Below, piece after piece: positions 31,777 to 41,001 of a stretch of DNA of 64,000 nucleotides; position 1 is the first letter of the stretch, and the number at the start of each line of letters is the position of its first letter. Source of the stretch: Paramagnetospirillum magnetotacticum MS-1 (lineage in GTDB: Bacteria > Pseudomonadota > Alphaproteobacteria > Rhodospirillales > Magnetospirillaceae). The translations under genes and the position numbers were made by a program. The notes under the pieces are model-generated. The model ran no database searches and was not told the origin of the DNA. It saw only the letters and a list, made by a program, of their open reading frames with translations. The stretch spans positions 496,001-560,000 of the forward strand of contig NZ_JXSL01000027.1 of NCBI RefSeq assembly GCF_000829825.1. The letters are read 5' to 3'.

Positions 31777-33530
31777 GGCGCGGAAGCCCCCGGTATTTTG
31801 GGTAAAGTGAACAGGAAGGTCGATCCCTGTCCGGGCGCCGACCGGGCGTGGATGCTGCCACCCGCATATTCGACGATCTTGCGGGCCAAGGCGAGGCCGA
31901 CCCCCGTCCCGGCATGACGGCCGCGCGGATGCAACCGCTCGAATACGCGGAAGATGCGCTCCAGGTAGTCCGCCTCGATGCCGATTCCGTTATCCCCGAC
32001 GGAAAATTCCCACATCGTTTCACGATCAGCGCATTCGACCGTGATCCGGGGCGGCCGGTCCGGGCTGCGAAATTCGATGGCGTTGCTCAAGAGGACCATA
32101 AACAGATCGACCAGCCTCTCGCGGCAGACTTTGACCGCAGGCAGGGAGCCGGTATCGAGTTGCGCCCCGGCTTGCTCGGCCCGGTCGCTCAGCGCCCGCC
32201 AGGCCGCCTGCAAGGCTTCGGCTGCGGAAACGGGTTCGGAGGGCGGCGGCAAGCGATCGACCACCAGATAGAGATAGGCATCATGAAGCAGATCGCGCAA
32301 CCGGACGGCGCTGACCTGAACAAAGCCGATCACCTCCTCGATCTCGGGAGACAGGGGCTTGGGCAGAAGATGTGCCAGGGTCTGGACATAGGTCACCTGA
32401 ATGCGCACCGGTTCTTGCAGGTGATGGGCCAGGATTTCCGTAAAACGGCGCAGATCGGCATTGATCGCTGAATGTCTGGCCCCAAGCTCCGTCAGGTCGG
32501 CGCCAAGCCTGCGTATTTCCTTGGGACCGCTCCAGTCGAAGCGAACCCCCTTCTCGCCCGCGATGATCCGGTTGAGTCCGGTAAGGGCGTTCAGACGGAT
32601 GGCTTCGGCCCGAATGGCCGCCCATCGCGCCGCCACGATAAGGGCAAGAACCAGGACACCGGCCACGATGCCCGAGCGTAACCACAGGGCTGCCAGCCAT
32701 GCATCCAGTTCGCTTTCGTCGAGACGCGTGCCGATCCAAAGCCGGTCCGTCGGATCCGGGCCCACCACCAGCGGCACCCAGGCGATCCGCTCGCCGCCAT
32801 CTCCGCCAACCACCACTGGCTTTGGCTCGGCACTCTTTTTCAGGTTGGGAAACCGGTCGAACACCGTTACCGCATCCTTTCCGCCGTGAAGCGGACGGCC
32901 ACTGCCATCCACCCATACCGAGCGGGCCGCGGCCGACAGGGTTCCGGTCAGATCGTAATCGATGGTCAGCATGCCGACGGAAGTGCCGTCAGGCTTGCGA
33001 ATCGGCTGGAACAGGCGCAACGCGCCGCCAGCAAGAACGCTGGCTCCGCCCTGACCCGACGACATGGACGACGCGAACCGCGCCCCGAGACCGTGGCGCG
33101 ACTCGGAAGACAAGGCCGCGACGGCAAGTCCGCCCCCCTCCCTCGGCTCGAACCGCAGGCGCTCGTGCCCCTGACGATCGAGTACGGTAATGACGTTGAG
33201 ATCGGCCGAGTCCCGGAACCAACGGCTCAGCACGCCGCGCAGGCGCTCTGCCGCCTGGCCTTGGTCGAGGGTGGGGCCAGTGGCGCCCTCCGCCATGGAC
33301 AGGACCTCGAGCGGCGCCGGAAGCAACGCGATATTGCGCGTCCGTTCGCTGCGCCGTTCGATGGCCTGCATCAGCAGGCTTTGCTGGGCGCGGGCCTGCG
33401 ACAATCCTTCCTGCCGCGCCACGGTGTCGAAGGCATCGACCACACCGGGCAGCAGCAGAACACCCAGAATCAATGCAGGGAACACCCCAAGCGCCAACAG
33501 AAGCAGCGGAATCAGTCTACGTAAGGTCAA
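31773..33530 (-). CDS. Membrane histidine kinase with periplasmic Cache-like sensor, HHLQEP type
   Basis: A 585-residue kinase. Membrane segment (about 8-30), periplasmic sensor (about 35-270, with LNVITVLDRQGHERLRF typical of Cache folds), second membrane segment (about 285-305), kinase core with EILAHHLQEPVR as phospho-acceptor box, and HATPase (SNAIEF, DNGIGI, GTGVGLAL). The same HHLQEP box occurs in the kinase at 20951. It is translationally coupled to an Rcp1-like regulator. The signal is unknown. Confidence 0.85.
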   Translation of the reverse strand: MTLRRLIPLLLLALGVFPALILGVLLLPGVVDAFDTVARQEGLSQARAQQSLLMQAIERRSERTRNIALLPAPLEVLSMAEGATGPTLDQGQAAERLRGVLSRWFRDSADLNVITVLDRQGHERLRFEPREGGGLAVAALSSESRHGLGARFASSMSSGQGGASVLAGGALRLFQPIRKPDGTSVGMLTIDYDLTGTLSAAARSVWVDGSGRPLHGGKDAVTVFDRFPNLKKSAEPKPVVVGGDGGERIAWVPLVVGPDPTDRLWIGTRLDESELDAWLAALWLRSGIVAGVLVLALIVAARWAAIRAEAIRLNALTGLNRIIAGEKGVRFDWSGPKEIRRLGADLTELGARHSAINADLRRFTEILAHHLQEPVRIQVTYVQTLAHLLPKPLSPEIEEVIGFVQVSAVRLRDLLHDAYLYLVVDRLPPPSEPVSAAEALQAAWRALSDRAEQAGAQLDTGSLPAVKVCRERLVDLFMVLLSNAIEFRSPDRPPRITVECADRETMWEFSVGDNGIGIEADYLERIFRVFERLHPRGRHAGTGVGLALARKIVEYAGGSIHARSAPGQGSTFLFTLPKIPGASAP

Positions 33531-33576
33531 ACCGCCCCCCGACCCGAACCATTGCCGACATCATACTTAGGTTTTA

Positions 33577-33586
33577 GGATGCATCC
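33577..33586. promoter_or_regulatory. GGATGCATCC palindrome upstream of the kinase gene
   Basis: A perfect ten-base palindrome 46 bases ahead of the kinase start, flanked by TTTTA and by CCTAAA-like arms on the far side. It lies where an operator would be expected, between ackA and the kinase. No regulator is identified. Confidence 0.3.
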
Positions 33587-33640
33587 GCACCCACCTAAAG
33601 ACCAGTCAGAAATCGGGTCGCTTTCCGCATGCCTGGGCAT

Positions 33641-33671
33641 TGAAAACCGCCGCCCCTCCCAGAAGGCGGCG
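33641..33671 (-). terminator. Rho-independent terminator of ackA
   Basis: On the minus strand a CGCCGCC/GGCGGCG stem (plus 33665-33671 and 33648-33654) with a ten-base loop follows the ackA stop by four bases and runs into GGTTTTC. It separates the acetate genes from the kinase operon. Confidence 0.7.
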
Positions 33672-33675
33672 ACCC

Positions 33676-34869
33676 CTAATCGCGCAGGCTCTTCAACACC
33701 TCGCGGGTATGCTTGGCGATCATCATTTCCTCGTCGGTGGGAATCACCCAGACGGAAACGGGGCTTTCCACTGCGCTGATCAGCAGGGAGTCGCGCTGAT
33801 TGGCCTCCTGATCCATTTCGACCCCCAACCATTCGGCATGGGCGCAGACCCTTTCGCGGATCTGATGCGAGCGTTCGCCGATGCCTGCGGTAAAGACCAG
33901 GGCGTCCACGCCGCCCATGGCGGCGGCCAGGGACCCCAATTCCCGCGAGATGCGGTAGACGAACAGTTCGACCGCCTCGGCCGCGTGGGGCTCGGAACTT
34001 TCCAGCAGAATGCGCATGTCATTGCTGACGCCTGACACGCCCAACAGGCCGGACTGCTTGTAAAGCAGATCCTCGATCTCCTTGGGAGTCATGCCCTTCT
34101 GCTGCAGCAGATACAGCACCACGCCCGCATCCAAGGTGCCGGTGCGGGTTCCCATGGGCAGGCCGTCCAGGGCGGTAAAGCCCATGGTGCTGGCCACACT
34201 CTTACCGCCTTCGATGGCGCACATGGACGCGCCGGACCCCAGATGGCAGACCACCACCTTGCCTCGCGCCGCCGCCGGAGAAAGCTGATGCAACTGGCGG
34301 GCGATATATTCGTAGGACAATCCGTGGAAGCCGTAGCGCTTGACGCCTTCGCCGGTGATCTTGCGCGGCAGGGCGAAGCTTTGCGCCGTCCAGGGATTGG
34401 AGCGGTGGAAGGCTGTGTCGAAACACGCCACCTGGGTGAGATTGGGATGGACCTTGGTCAGCGCCCGGATGGGGGCCAGGTTGTGGGGCTGATGCAGCGG
34501 CGCCAGGGGAACCAGCTTGTCCAGTTCGTCCATCAGTTCGTCGGTGACCAGCAGCGGCTGCGAATACTGCGAGCCGCCATGCACCACACGATGCCCGGCC
34601 GCCTTGAGTTCGGCATCGCCCAACTGCGCCTCGATCCAGTCGATCATGTATTTGAACAGAGCCTCGTGGCTCATATTCGGCTGATCGGGCCAGCGCTGCT
34701 CGTTCAACACGCCGCCATGGGGGGCCTTGGCGATGAAGTGAGGAGCCACATTGATCCCCTCCACCTGCCCCTTGCACGACAGAAGCGGCTTCTCGTCGCC
34801 ACTGGAGATGTAGAGCGAGAACTTGATGCTGGACGAACCGGCATTGATGACCAGGATGCCTTCACGCAT
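33676..34869 (-). CDS. ackA: Acetate kinase
   Basis: A 397-residue cytoplasmic enzyme interconverting acetate plus ATP and acetyl phosphate. Family signatures: VINAGSSSIKFSLY at the start, GHRVVHGG, FDTAFH, YGFHGLSYEYIA, HLGSGASMCAI, MGTRTGTLDAGV and FTAGIGERS. ATG 34869 is the normal family start; GGAG is 11 bases upstream. It lies 52 bases after the MaoC-Pta gene in the same direction, so acetyl-CoA, acetyl phosphate and acetate are linked in one operon. Length is normal. Confidence 0.95.
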   Translation of the reverse strand: MREGILVINAGSSSIKFSLYISSGDEKPLLSCKGQVEGINVAPHFIAKAPHGGVLNEQRWPDQPNMSHEALFKYMIDWIEAQLGDAELKAAGHRVVHGGSQYSQPLLVTDELMDELDKLVPLAPLHQPHNLAPIRALTKVHPNLTQVACFDTAFHRSNPWTAQSFALPRKITGEGVKRYGFHGLSYEYIARQLHQLSPAAARGKVVVCHLGSGASMCAIEGGKSVASTMGFTALDGLPMGTRTGTLDAGVVLYLLQQKGMTPKEIEDLLYKQSGLLGVSGVSNDMRILLESSEPHAAEAVELFVYRISRELGSLAAAMGGVDALVFTAGIGERSHQIRERVCAHAEWLGVEMDQEANQRDSLLISAVESPVSVWVIPTDEEMMIAKHTREVLKSLRD

Positions 34870-34893
34870 AGGTCCGAAACTCCGTTGATTGTC

Positions 34894-34917
34894 TGGCCCG
34901 CCATGACCGGCGGGCCA
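34894..34917. other. Intercistronic hairpin between the MaoC-Pta gene and ackA
   Basis: TGGCCCGCC and GGCGGGCCA (nine-base arms, six-base loop) sit between the two genes with no T run after the stem. It may stabilise the upstream message or set different amounts of the two proteins. Confidence 0.5.
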
Positions 34918-34921
34918 TTCG

Positions 34922-36331
34922 TTACTGCGCCGCGACCGTGCCTTTGGCGCGGCGGGCATGGGCGAACAGGACGGCGACGGCGCAAGACGCCAGACGGGCC
35001 TTGGCGCTGTCGGCGCGGCTGGTCAGCACGATGGGCACCCGGGCGCCCAGCACGATGCCGGCGGCATCGGCGTCGGCCAGATAGGACAACTGCTTGGCCA
35101 GCATGTTGCCAGCCTCCAGATCGGGAACCAGCAGAATATCGGCACGCCCAGCCACCGGCGAATTGATCTTCTTGATCTTGGCGGCTTCCTCGCTGATGGC
35201 GTTGTCAAAGGCCAGCGGACCGTCCAGCAGGGCGCCGGTAATCTGGCCGCGATCGGCCATCTTGCAGAGCGCGGCGGCCTCGATGGTGGAGTTGATCTTG
35301 GGATAGACGGTCTCCACCGCCGACAGAATGGCCACCTTGGGCAGTTCGACGCCCAGCACATGGGCCAGTTCGATGGCGTTCTGCAAGATGTCGGCCTTGT
35401 CCTCCAGGGTCGGATAGATGTTGATGGCCGCATCGGTGATCAAGAGGGTGCGCGGATAGGTCGGTACGTCCATGACGAAGACATGGCTGATGCGCCGCGC
35501 CGTACGCAGGCCCTTATCCCTGGACGCCACCTCGTGCATCATCTCGTCGGTGTGCAACGAGCCCTTCATCAGGGCCTCGGCCTCACCCGAACGGCACATG
35601 GCCACCGCCTTCTCGGCGGATTCGTGGGAATGCTGGGTGTCGATGATACGCAACCCCGTGATGTCCAGGTTGAACTCCTTGGCCACCGAACGGATCTTGG
35701 CTTCCGGCCCGATGAGGATCGGGTCGATGAGTCCCAACTTGGCCGCCTCCACCGGGCCTTCCAGCGACACCTGGTCACAAGGATGGCACACCGCCACCGA
35801 GATGGGCGCCAGGGTGTGGCAGCGGGCGATGATGTCTTCGAACACATGATGGCGGCGGCGCAGCGAGACTTCGTTCAGCTCCAACCGGGGCAGAACCAGC
35901 TTCTCGCTGGGCGCCGCGACACGGGCCCGGCCCGAGAACACCGTCTCGCCCCGCTGGTTGACGCCCTTGCAATCCATCAAGATATCGGAAGGAGCGCTCT
36001 TTTCCGTCACCGTCACGGTGACGGTCAGGGTATCACCCACCTCGACGGCCGCCGAGAATTCCAGGTCCTGGTTGCGATAGACGGTGCCCGGCCCCGGCAA
36101 TTCATTGCCCAAGAGAGCCGAGAGCAACGAGCCGCCCCACATGGAATGCGCCACCACCTTGCGGTGATGGGCGAATTTCTCGGCGCTTTCCGCGCTGTAA
36201 TGGGTCGGGTTGAGATCCCCCGTGGCGACCCCGAAAAGCTCCACATCCTTCATGGAACAGGTTCGCGACAGGCTCGCGGTATCACCGATCTTGATCTCGG
36301 CGAATGTGCGGTTTTCCATCATCTCGACCAT
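34922..36331 (-). CDS. Bifunctional MaoC-like hydratase / phosphate acyltransferase
   Basis: A 469-residue fusion. The N-terminal hotdog domain (about 1-150) has the MaoC motif GDLNPTHYS...HRKVVAHSMWGGSLLSALLG. The C-terminal domain (about 160-465) is a phosphotransacetylase/phosphotransbutyrylase (RCHTLAPISVAVCHPCDQVSLEG, ALMKGSLHTDEMM, ITDAAINIYPTLEDKADILQNAIELAHVLG). This fused form is common in alphaproteobacteria. It would make acyl phosphates for AckA. Start ATG 36331 follows a G-rich ribosome site. Confidence 0.9.
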   Translation of the reverse strand: MVEMMENRTFAEIKIGDTASLSRTCSMKDVELFGVATGDLNPTHYSAESAEKFAHHRKVVAHSMWGGSLLSALLGNELPGPGTVYRNQDLEFSAAVEVGDTLTVTVTVTEKSAPSDILMDCKGVNQRGETVFSGRARVAAPSEKLVLPRLELNEVSLRRRHHVFEDIIARCHTLAPISVAVCHPCDQVSLEGPVEAAKLGLIDPILIGPEAKIRSVAKEFNLDITGLRIIDTQHSHESAEKAVAMCRSGEAEALMKGSLHTDEMMHEVASRDKGLRTARRISHVFVMDVPTYPRTLLITDAAINIYPTLEDKADILQNAIELAHVLGVELPKVAILSAVETVYPKINSTIEAAALCKMADRGQITGALLDGPLAFDNAISEEAAKIKKINSPVAGRADILLVPDLEAGNMLAKQLSYLADADAAGIVLGARVPIVLTSRADSAKARLASCAVAVLFAHARRAKGTVAAQ

Positions 36332-36549
36332 ACCCGGCCCCCTTCGATATCAATCGGCAATAACGCTATTGCAGTGCGGAATTGTACATCCGTTCCGCCG
36401 CGCCGCACAATGACGCCTTGGTGACTAAGGTCAAGACCGGATGGGTTTTGGGGAGCTGGCAGGTATGTTTCACAACATATTGCGGTGCATTATGAAACAG
36501 GACTAATCTGCCGATCGCGCCGGACATTGACCGCCATATTGGGATTCCC
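36332..36549. promoter_or_regulatory. Divergent control region with a repeated TTGC(A/G)GTGC motif
   Basis: 218 bases between the MaoC-Pta-ackA operon and the acyl-CoA ligase/GNAT gene. TTGCAGTGC (36369-36377) and TTGCGGTGC (36480-36488) lie near the two ends, one close to each start. They may be binding sites for one regulator of both transcripts. No clear -35/-10 pair was fixed. Confidence 0.4.
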
Positions 36550-39261
36550 ATGAGCACCCGCAACCTGAAGTCCCTTTTCCGCCCGCAATCCATCGCCGTG
36601 GTGGGAGCCTCCACAAAGCCAAAGAGCGTCGGCTCGGTGGTGATGCGCAACCTCCTGAAGGGCGAATTCGCAGGCCCGGTGATGCCGGTGACCCCCGATC
36701 ACGCCTCGGTTGGGGGCGTTCTTGCCTATCCCGACGTGGCCTGCCTGCCCATGGCGCCCGATCTGGCGCTGATCTGTACACCTGTGGCGGGCATTCCCGC
36801 CACGCTTCGGACGCTGGGAGAGCGCGGCACCAAGGCCGCCTGCGTCATGACCGGCGGGCTGCATCTGACCCAGGGCGAAGACGGCACCACCATGCTGGAA
36901 CAGGCTCTGGCGGTGGCGCGGCAGTTCGACATGCGGCTGCTGGGGCCCAATTCCATGGGCATCCTGGTCCCCGGCATCGGTCTTAACGCCAGTTCGTCCC
37001 ACGAGAACGTCCTGCCCGGCAAGCTGGCCTTCGTCTCCCAATCCGGGGCGCTGTGTACGGCGGTGCTTGATTGGGCGCGGGCCCGGGAAATCGGCTTTTC
37101 CCACTTCATCCATCTGGGCGACACCGAGGGCGTGGATTTCGGCGACGTACTCGACTATCTGGGCAGCGACCCCAGCACGCGCGCCATCCTGCTTTACATG
37201 GAATCCATCCATGAGCGGCGCAATTTCATGTCCGCCGCCCGCGCCGCCGCCCGCAACAAGCCCGTTCTCGCCATCAAATCCGGGCGTTCCAAGGAAGGCG
37301 CCCGCGCGGCGGCCTCCCATACGGGCGCCCTGGCCGGTTCCGATCTGGTGTTCGACGCGGCCATGCGCCGGGCGGGCATGCTGCGGGTGAAGGATATCGA
37401 AGAGATTTTCGGCGCGGTGGAAACCCTGGCCCGCTCCAAGCCCATGAAGGGCAAGCGGTTGGCGATCTTGACCAATGGTGGCGGCTTTGGGGTCATCGCT
37501 TCCGACGATCTGGCCGAAATGGGCGGTGAACTGGCCCAGTTGCCCGACGATGTCATCGACAAGCTGAAGGCGATTTTGCCCCCCGGCTGGACCCAGGGAA
37601 ATCCGGTCGACATCTCGGGCGACGCCGATGGCGACCGCTACGTCAAGGCGTTGAATATACTCTCGGAATCCAGGGCGGTGGACGCGGTTCTGGTCATGCA
37701 CTCCCCCTCGGCGGTCTCGGACCCCACCGATGTGGCGGCGGCCATCATCAAGACCGCCAAGGACCGCCCGCGCGCCAATGTCATGACCTGCTGGGTGGGC
37801 AACGAGGCGGTGGCGCGGGGCCGCCACCTGTTCAGCGGCGCGGGCATTCCCACTTACGACACACCGCGCGCCGCCATCCAGGCCTTCATGCATCTGCTGG
37901 AATACCGCAAGAACCAGGACCTGCTGATGGAAGTCCCGGCCTCGGCGCCGACCGACTTCGTGCCCGATACCAAGCGGGCCCGCTTCCTGATCGACGAGGC
38001 CCTGGCCAAGGGCGGCGGCACCTTGAACGAGCCCGAGGCCAAGGCGGTTCTGGAATCCTACGGCATCCCCACCGTCGAGACCCATGTGGCGCGCAGCCCC
38101 GCCTTGGCGGGCAAGATCGCCATGGCCATGAAGGTGCCGGTGGCGTTGAAGATTCTATCGCCCGACATCTTGCACAAGTCGGATGTGGGCGGCGTCATGC
38201 TGAACCTGGAAGGCGCCTTCGAGGTCGAGAAGGCCGCCCATGCCATGCTGGAGCGCGTCAAGGAGGTCTATCCCCAGGCCCGCATCGACGGATTCACCGT
38301 GCAAACCATGGCGCGGCGCCCCGGCGCCCAGGAACTGATCTGCGGCGTCGCAACCGATCCGGTCTTCGGCCCCGTCATCATGTTCGGCCAGGGCGGTATC
38401 GCCGTGGAAGTCATCGCCGACAGGGCCATGGCCTTGCCGCCGCTGAACATGAATCTGGCCGCCGAGGTGATCTCGCGTACCCGCGTGTCGCGCCTGCTTG
38501 AAGGCTATCGTGGCCGCCCCCCGGCCAATAAGGAAGCCATCCAGCTTGCCCTGGTGCAGTTGTCCCAACTGGTGGTCGATTTCCCCGAGATCGTCGAACT
38601 CGACATCAATCCGCTCTTCGCCGATGCCCAAGGCGTGCTGGCCCTGGACGCCCGCATGGTGGTGGCCCCCGCCAAGCCGGGCACCGAGCGCCTCGCCATC
38701 CGTCCTTACCCCAAGGAACTGGAGGAATGGTTCACCATGACCGACGGGCGCAAGACCCTGCTGCGCCCGCTGCGGCCCGAGGATGAGCCCAACCACCACA
38801 TCCTGGTCTCCAAACTGACGCCCGAGGATATCCGCTTCCGCTTCTTCGGCCTGGTGCACGAACTGCCCCATTCGGAAATGGCGCGCCTGACCCAGATCGA
38901 CTACGACCGCGAAATGGCCTTCATCGGTGAGATCGAGACGCCCGAGGGCAACAAGGAAACGCTCGGCGTGGTGCGCACCGTCACCGACCCCGACAATGAG
39001 GCCGCCGAATTCGCCATCGTGGTGCGCTCGGACCTCAAAGGATCTGGCCTGGGCAAGCGCCTGCTGGTCAAGATGATCGAATACTGCCGTTCGCGTGGTA
39101 CCCGCACCATCGTGGGCCAGGTCCTCAAGGACAACCCGCGCATGCTGGCCTTCGTGCAGCATCTGGGCTTCCTGCCCACCCGGACCATCGACGGCGACAT
39201 CGTCGAGGTGGAACTGGAACTGCAAAAGGAACACGAACTGGGCCCCGACCCCACGGCTTAG
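36550..39261 (+). CDS. Acyl-CoA synthetase (NDP-forming) fused to GNAT acetyltransferase
   Basis: A 903-residue fusion. CoA-binding domain (about 5-140, SIAVVGASTKPKSVG), ligase domain with His257 in ASHTGALAGSD, the phosphohistidine of ADP-forming acetyl-CoA synthetases, ATP-grasp domain (about 480-700) and a GNAT domain (about 735-890, EFAIVVRSDLKGSGLGKRLLVKMIEYCR). This architecture matches protein lysine acetyltransferases of the Pat/PatZ type, which inactivate acetyl-CoA synthetase. In several Pat proteins the His is lost, but here it is kept, so ligase activity is possible. Confidence 0.88.
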   Translation: MSTRNLKSLFRPQSIAVVGASTKPKSVGSVVMRNLLKGEFAGPVMPVTPDHASVGGVLAYPDVACLPMAPDLALICTPVAGIPATLRTLGERGTKAACVMTGGLHLTQGEDGTTMLEQALAVARQFDMRLLGPNSMGILVPGIGLNASSSHENVLPGKLAFVSQSGALCTAVLDWARAREIGFSHFIHLGDTEGVDFGDVLDYLGSDPSTRAILLYMESIHERRNFMSAARAAARNKPVLAIKSGRSKEGARAAASHTGALAGSDLVFDAAMRRAGMLRVKDIEEIFGAVETLARSKPMKGKRLAILTNGGGFGVIASDDLAEMGGELAQLPDDVIDKLKAILPPGWTQGNPVDISGDADGDRYVKALNILSESRAVDAVLVMHSPSAVSDPTDVAAAIIKTAKDRPRANVMTCWVGNEAVARGRHLFSGAGIPTYDTPRAAIQAFMHLLEYRKNQDLLMEVPASAPTDFVPDTKRARFLIDEALAKGGGTLNEPEAKAVLESYGIPTVETHVARSPALAGKIAMAMKVPVALKILSPDILHKSDVGGVMLNLEGAFEVEKAAHAMLERVKEVYPQARIDGFTVQTMARRPGAQELICGVATDPVFGPVIMFGQGGIAVEVIADRAMALPPLNMNLAAEVISRTRVSRLLEGYRGRPPANKEAIQLALVQLSQLVVDFPEIVELDINPLFADAQGVLALDARMVVAPAKPGTERLAIRPYPKELEEWFTMTDGRKTLLRPLRPEDEPNHHILVSKLTPEDIRFRFFGLVHELPHSEMARLTQIDYDREMAFIGEIETPEGNKETLGVVRTVTDPDNEAAEFAIVVRSDLKGSGLGKRLLVKMIEYCRSRGTRTIVGQVLKDNPRMLAFVQHLGFLPTRTIDGDIVEVELELQKEHELGPDPTA

Positions 39262-39529
39262 GCAAGACGGCGGGAGAATTCCCATCCCTGTCCGCCGCGG
39301 CAAGACGAAGACCCCGCCACCCCGCCCCTAACCTGTTGCTCAATATGGCGACTTGCCGCAAGATGAGGCGAATCTCGGGGTCTGGCCCCATCGGAAGATT
39401 TTGGGGCGGGTAAGCAGGCCGGGTCTCGGGGTGTCTTGGTGGAGCGCTTGTTCACCAAACATAAAGCACTCGTCCGTCACTCTTTCCGCCAGATGAGTGC
39501 GCTCGCGGGCAATTGGGGATTTCGCCGTC
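39262..39529. other. Intergenic region before the first stator operon
   Basis: 268 bases with no supported gene. GCCCCA (39385-39390) and TGGGGC (39402-39407) can form a small hairpin, and the sequence is otherwise G-rich. No flagellar sigma-28 promoter could be recognised by eye. Confidence 0.4.
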
Positions 39530-40327
39530 ATGTCGCTGCCTACAGTCATCGGCTTCACGCTCAGCCTGCTGCTGATCATCGGCTCGATTCTCGAACTGAC
39601 GACCAACTTCAAGATCTTCCTGCACCTCTCGGGCCTGCTGATGGTGATCGGCGGCACGCTGGCCGCCGCCAATGTGGGCTTCGAGGCCCGCTACGTGAAG
39701 CAGGCGCTGGGCAATATCAAGGCCATCTTCTTCTCGCCCAAGATGGCGCGCGGCATGCTGACCAACGAGGTGGCCCGCGTCATCCGCTGGGGCTATCTGC
39801 TGCAAAAGAGCGGTATTCAGGCTCTGGAAAGCGATGTGAAGAGCCTGAAGGGCCAGGACGCCTTCCTGGCCTATGGCGTCGGTCTGGTGGTCTCGGGCTA
39901 TACGGGCGAGGAAGTGCGCCACATGCTGGACAATCAGGTTGAAACCGCGTTCCAGCGCCACACTGTCTCGGTGGAAATTCTCAAATACATGGCCAGCAAC
40001 GCCCCGGCCTTCGGCATGATGGCCACCCTGGTGGGTCTGGTGGTCATGCTCGACAATATGGGCGACGACCCGTCCAAACTGGGCGCTGGCATGGCGGTGG
40101 GTCTGCTGGGCACGCTGTACGGCGTGCTCTTCGCCCGCCTGATCCTGATGCCGGCGGCAGAAAAGGCCCATCAGCGCGAATCCATCATCCGGTTCCGCAA
40201 CATGCTGGTGGCCGAAGGACTGGTCATGCTGGCCGAGCGGCGCAGCCCCCGCTTCATTCAGGACGCCATGAACTCCTATCTCGACCCCGCCATCCACTTC
40301 GACATCGACAAGGCGCCGAAGAAGTAG
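39530..40327 (+). CDS. Flagellar stator protein, MotA/PomA family
   Basis: A 265-residue inner-membrane protein. Four hydrophobic segments (about 4-22, 30-46, 152-172, 186-208) enclose a cytoplasmic loop that contacts FliG. Family segments include HLSGLLMVIGGTLAAANVGF and ASNAPAFGMMATLVGLVVMLDNM, with GAGMAVGLLGTLYGVLFARLI. It is closer to the PomA-like, shorter type than to the second MotA at 60982. Its partner gene follows after 16 bases. Confidence 0.88.
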   Translation: MSLPTVIGFTLSLLLIIGSILELTTNFKIFLHLSGLLMVIGGTLAAANVGFEARYVKQALGNIKAIFFSPKMARGMLTNEVARVIRWGYLLQKSGIQALESDVKSLKGQDAFLAYGVGLVVSGYTGEEVRHMLDNQVETAFQRHTVSVEILKYMASNAPAFGMMATLVGLVVMLDNMGDDPSKLGAGMAVGLLGTLYGVLFARLILMPAAEKAHQRESIIRFRNMLVAEGLVMLAERRSPRFIQDAMNSYLDPAIHFDIDKAPKK

Positions 40328-40343
40328 CCGGGAGGCATCGGTC

Positions 40344-41000
40344 ATGAGCAAGTTCCACAAGGAAAACAAGGAAGCGGCCGAGGACTGGCTGCTGTCCTAT
40401 GCCGACATGATCACCCTGCTGATGGCCTTCTTCATCGTCCTGGTCTCCATGTCCAAGATCGACAAGAACAAGTACGAGCAGGTGCAGCAGGGCATGGCCA
40501 AGGATATCGGCCTGCGCGAGACCAAGACCCCGCTGCAGGACCTGCGTTCCGAAATGCTGGGCCAGGTGACCGGAGCTGGCGTCGAGGATACCGTGGATGT
40601 GGGCCGCGACGACAAGGGCATCGTCCTCAATCTGGCCAGCGGCACCATGTTCAAGCCGGGCTCGGCCGAGGTCCGCCCGGAAATCCTGCCCTTGATGAAG
40701 GAAATCAGCGCCACGCTGAAGCAGGAGCGCTTCCTCAACTACCAGATCGACATCCAGGGCCATACCGACGACACGCCGGTCCGCACCCCGCAATTTCCCA
40801 GCAACTGGGACCTGTCGGCGGCCCGCGCCCTATCGACGCTGAAAGTCATGAACGAGTTGGGCATTCCCACCAACCGTATGAAGCTGGCCGCCCTGGCCGA
40901 TACCGCGCCGCGCGTTCCCAACCGTAGCGATACTGGCAAGGCCTATCCCGAGAACCAGGCCATCAATCGCCGGGTCGAGATCCATATTTATCCGCGCTAG
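40344..41000 (+). CDS. Flagellar stator protein, MotB/PomB family
   Basis: A 218-residue protein with one N-terminal membrane helix carrying the ion-binding Asp21 (LLSYADMITLLMAFFIVL) and a C-terminal OmpA/MotB peptidoglycan-binding domain (about 85-215: IDIQGHTDDTPV, NWDLSAARALSTLKVM, NRRVEIHI). With the gene upstream it forms a complete stator unit. Whether it uses H+ or Na+ cannot be read with confidence. It is convergent with the small DUF6898-like gene. Confidence 0.88.
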   Translation: MSKFHKENKEAAEDWLLSYADMITLLMAFFIVLVSMSKIDKNKYEQVQQGMAKDIGLRETKTPLQDLRSEMLGQVTGAGVEDTVDVGRDDKGIVLNLASGTMFKPGSAEVRPEILPLMKEISATLKQERFLNYQIDIQGHTDDTPVRTPQFPSNWDLSAARALSTLKVMNELGIPTNRMKLAALADTAPRVPNRSDTGKAYPENQAINRRVEIHIYPR

Positions 41001-41001
41001 T

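Noticed and set aside
34958-36424. 488-codon plus-strand open frame
   Set aside because: Antisense to the MaoC-Pta gene, which has clear motifs; this frame has none.
36490-38085. 531-codon minus-strand open frame
   Set aside because: Antisense to the acyl-CoA ligase/GNAT gene and biologically implausible in composition.
38240-39261. Separate acetyltransferase gene at the end of the acyl-CoA ligase
   Set aside because: The frame is continuous without a stop or internal ribosome site, and the fusion is a known architecture.
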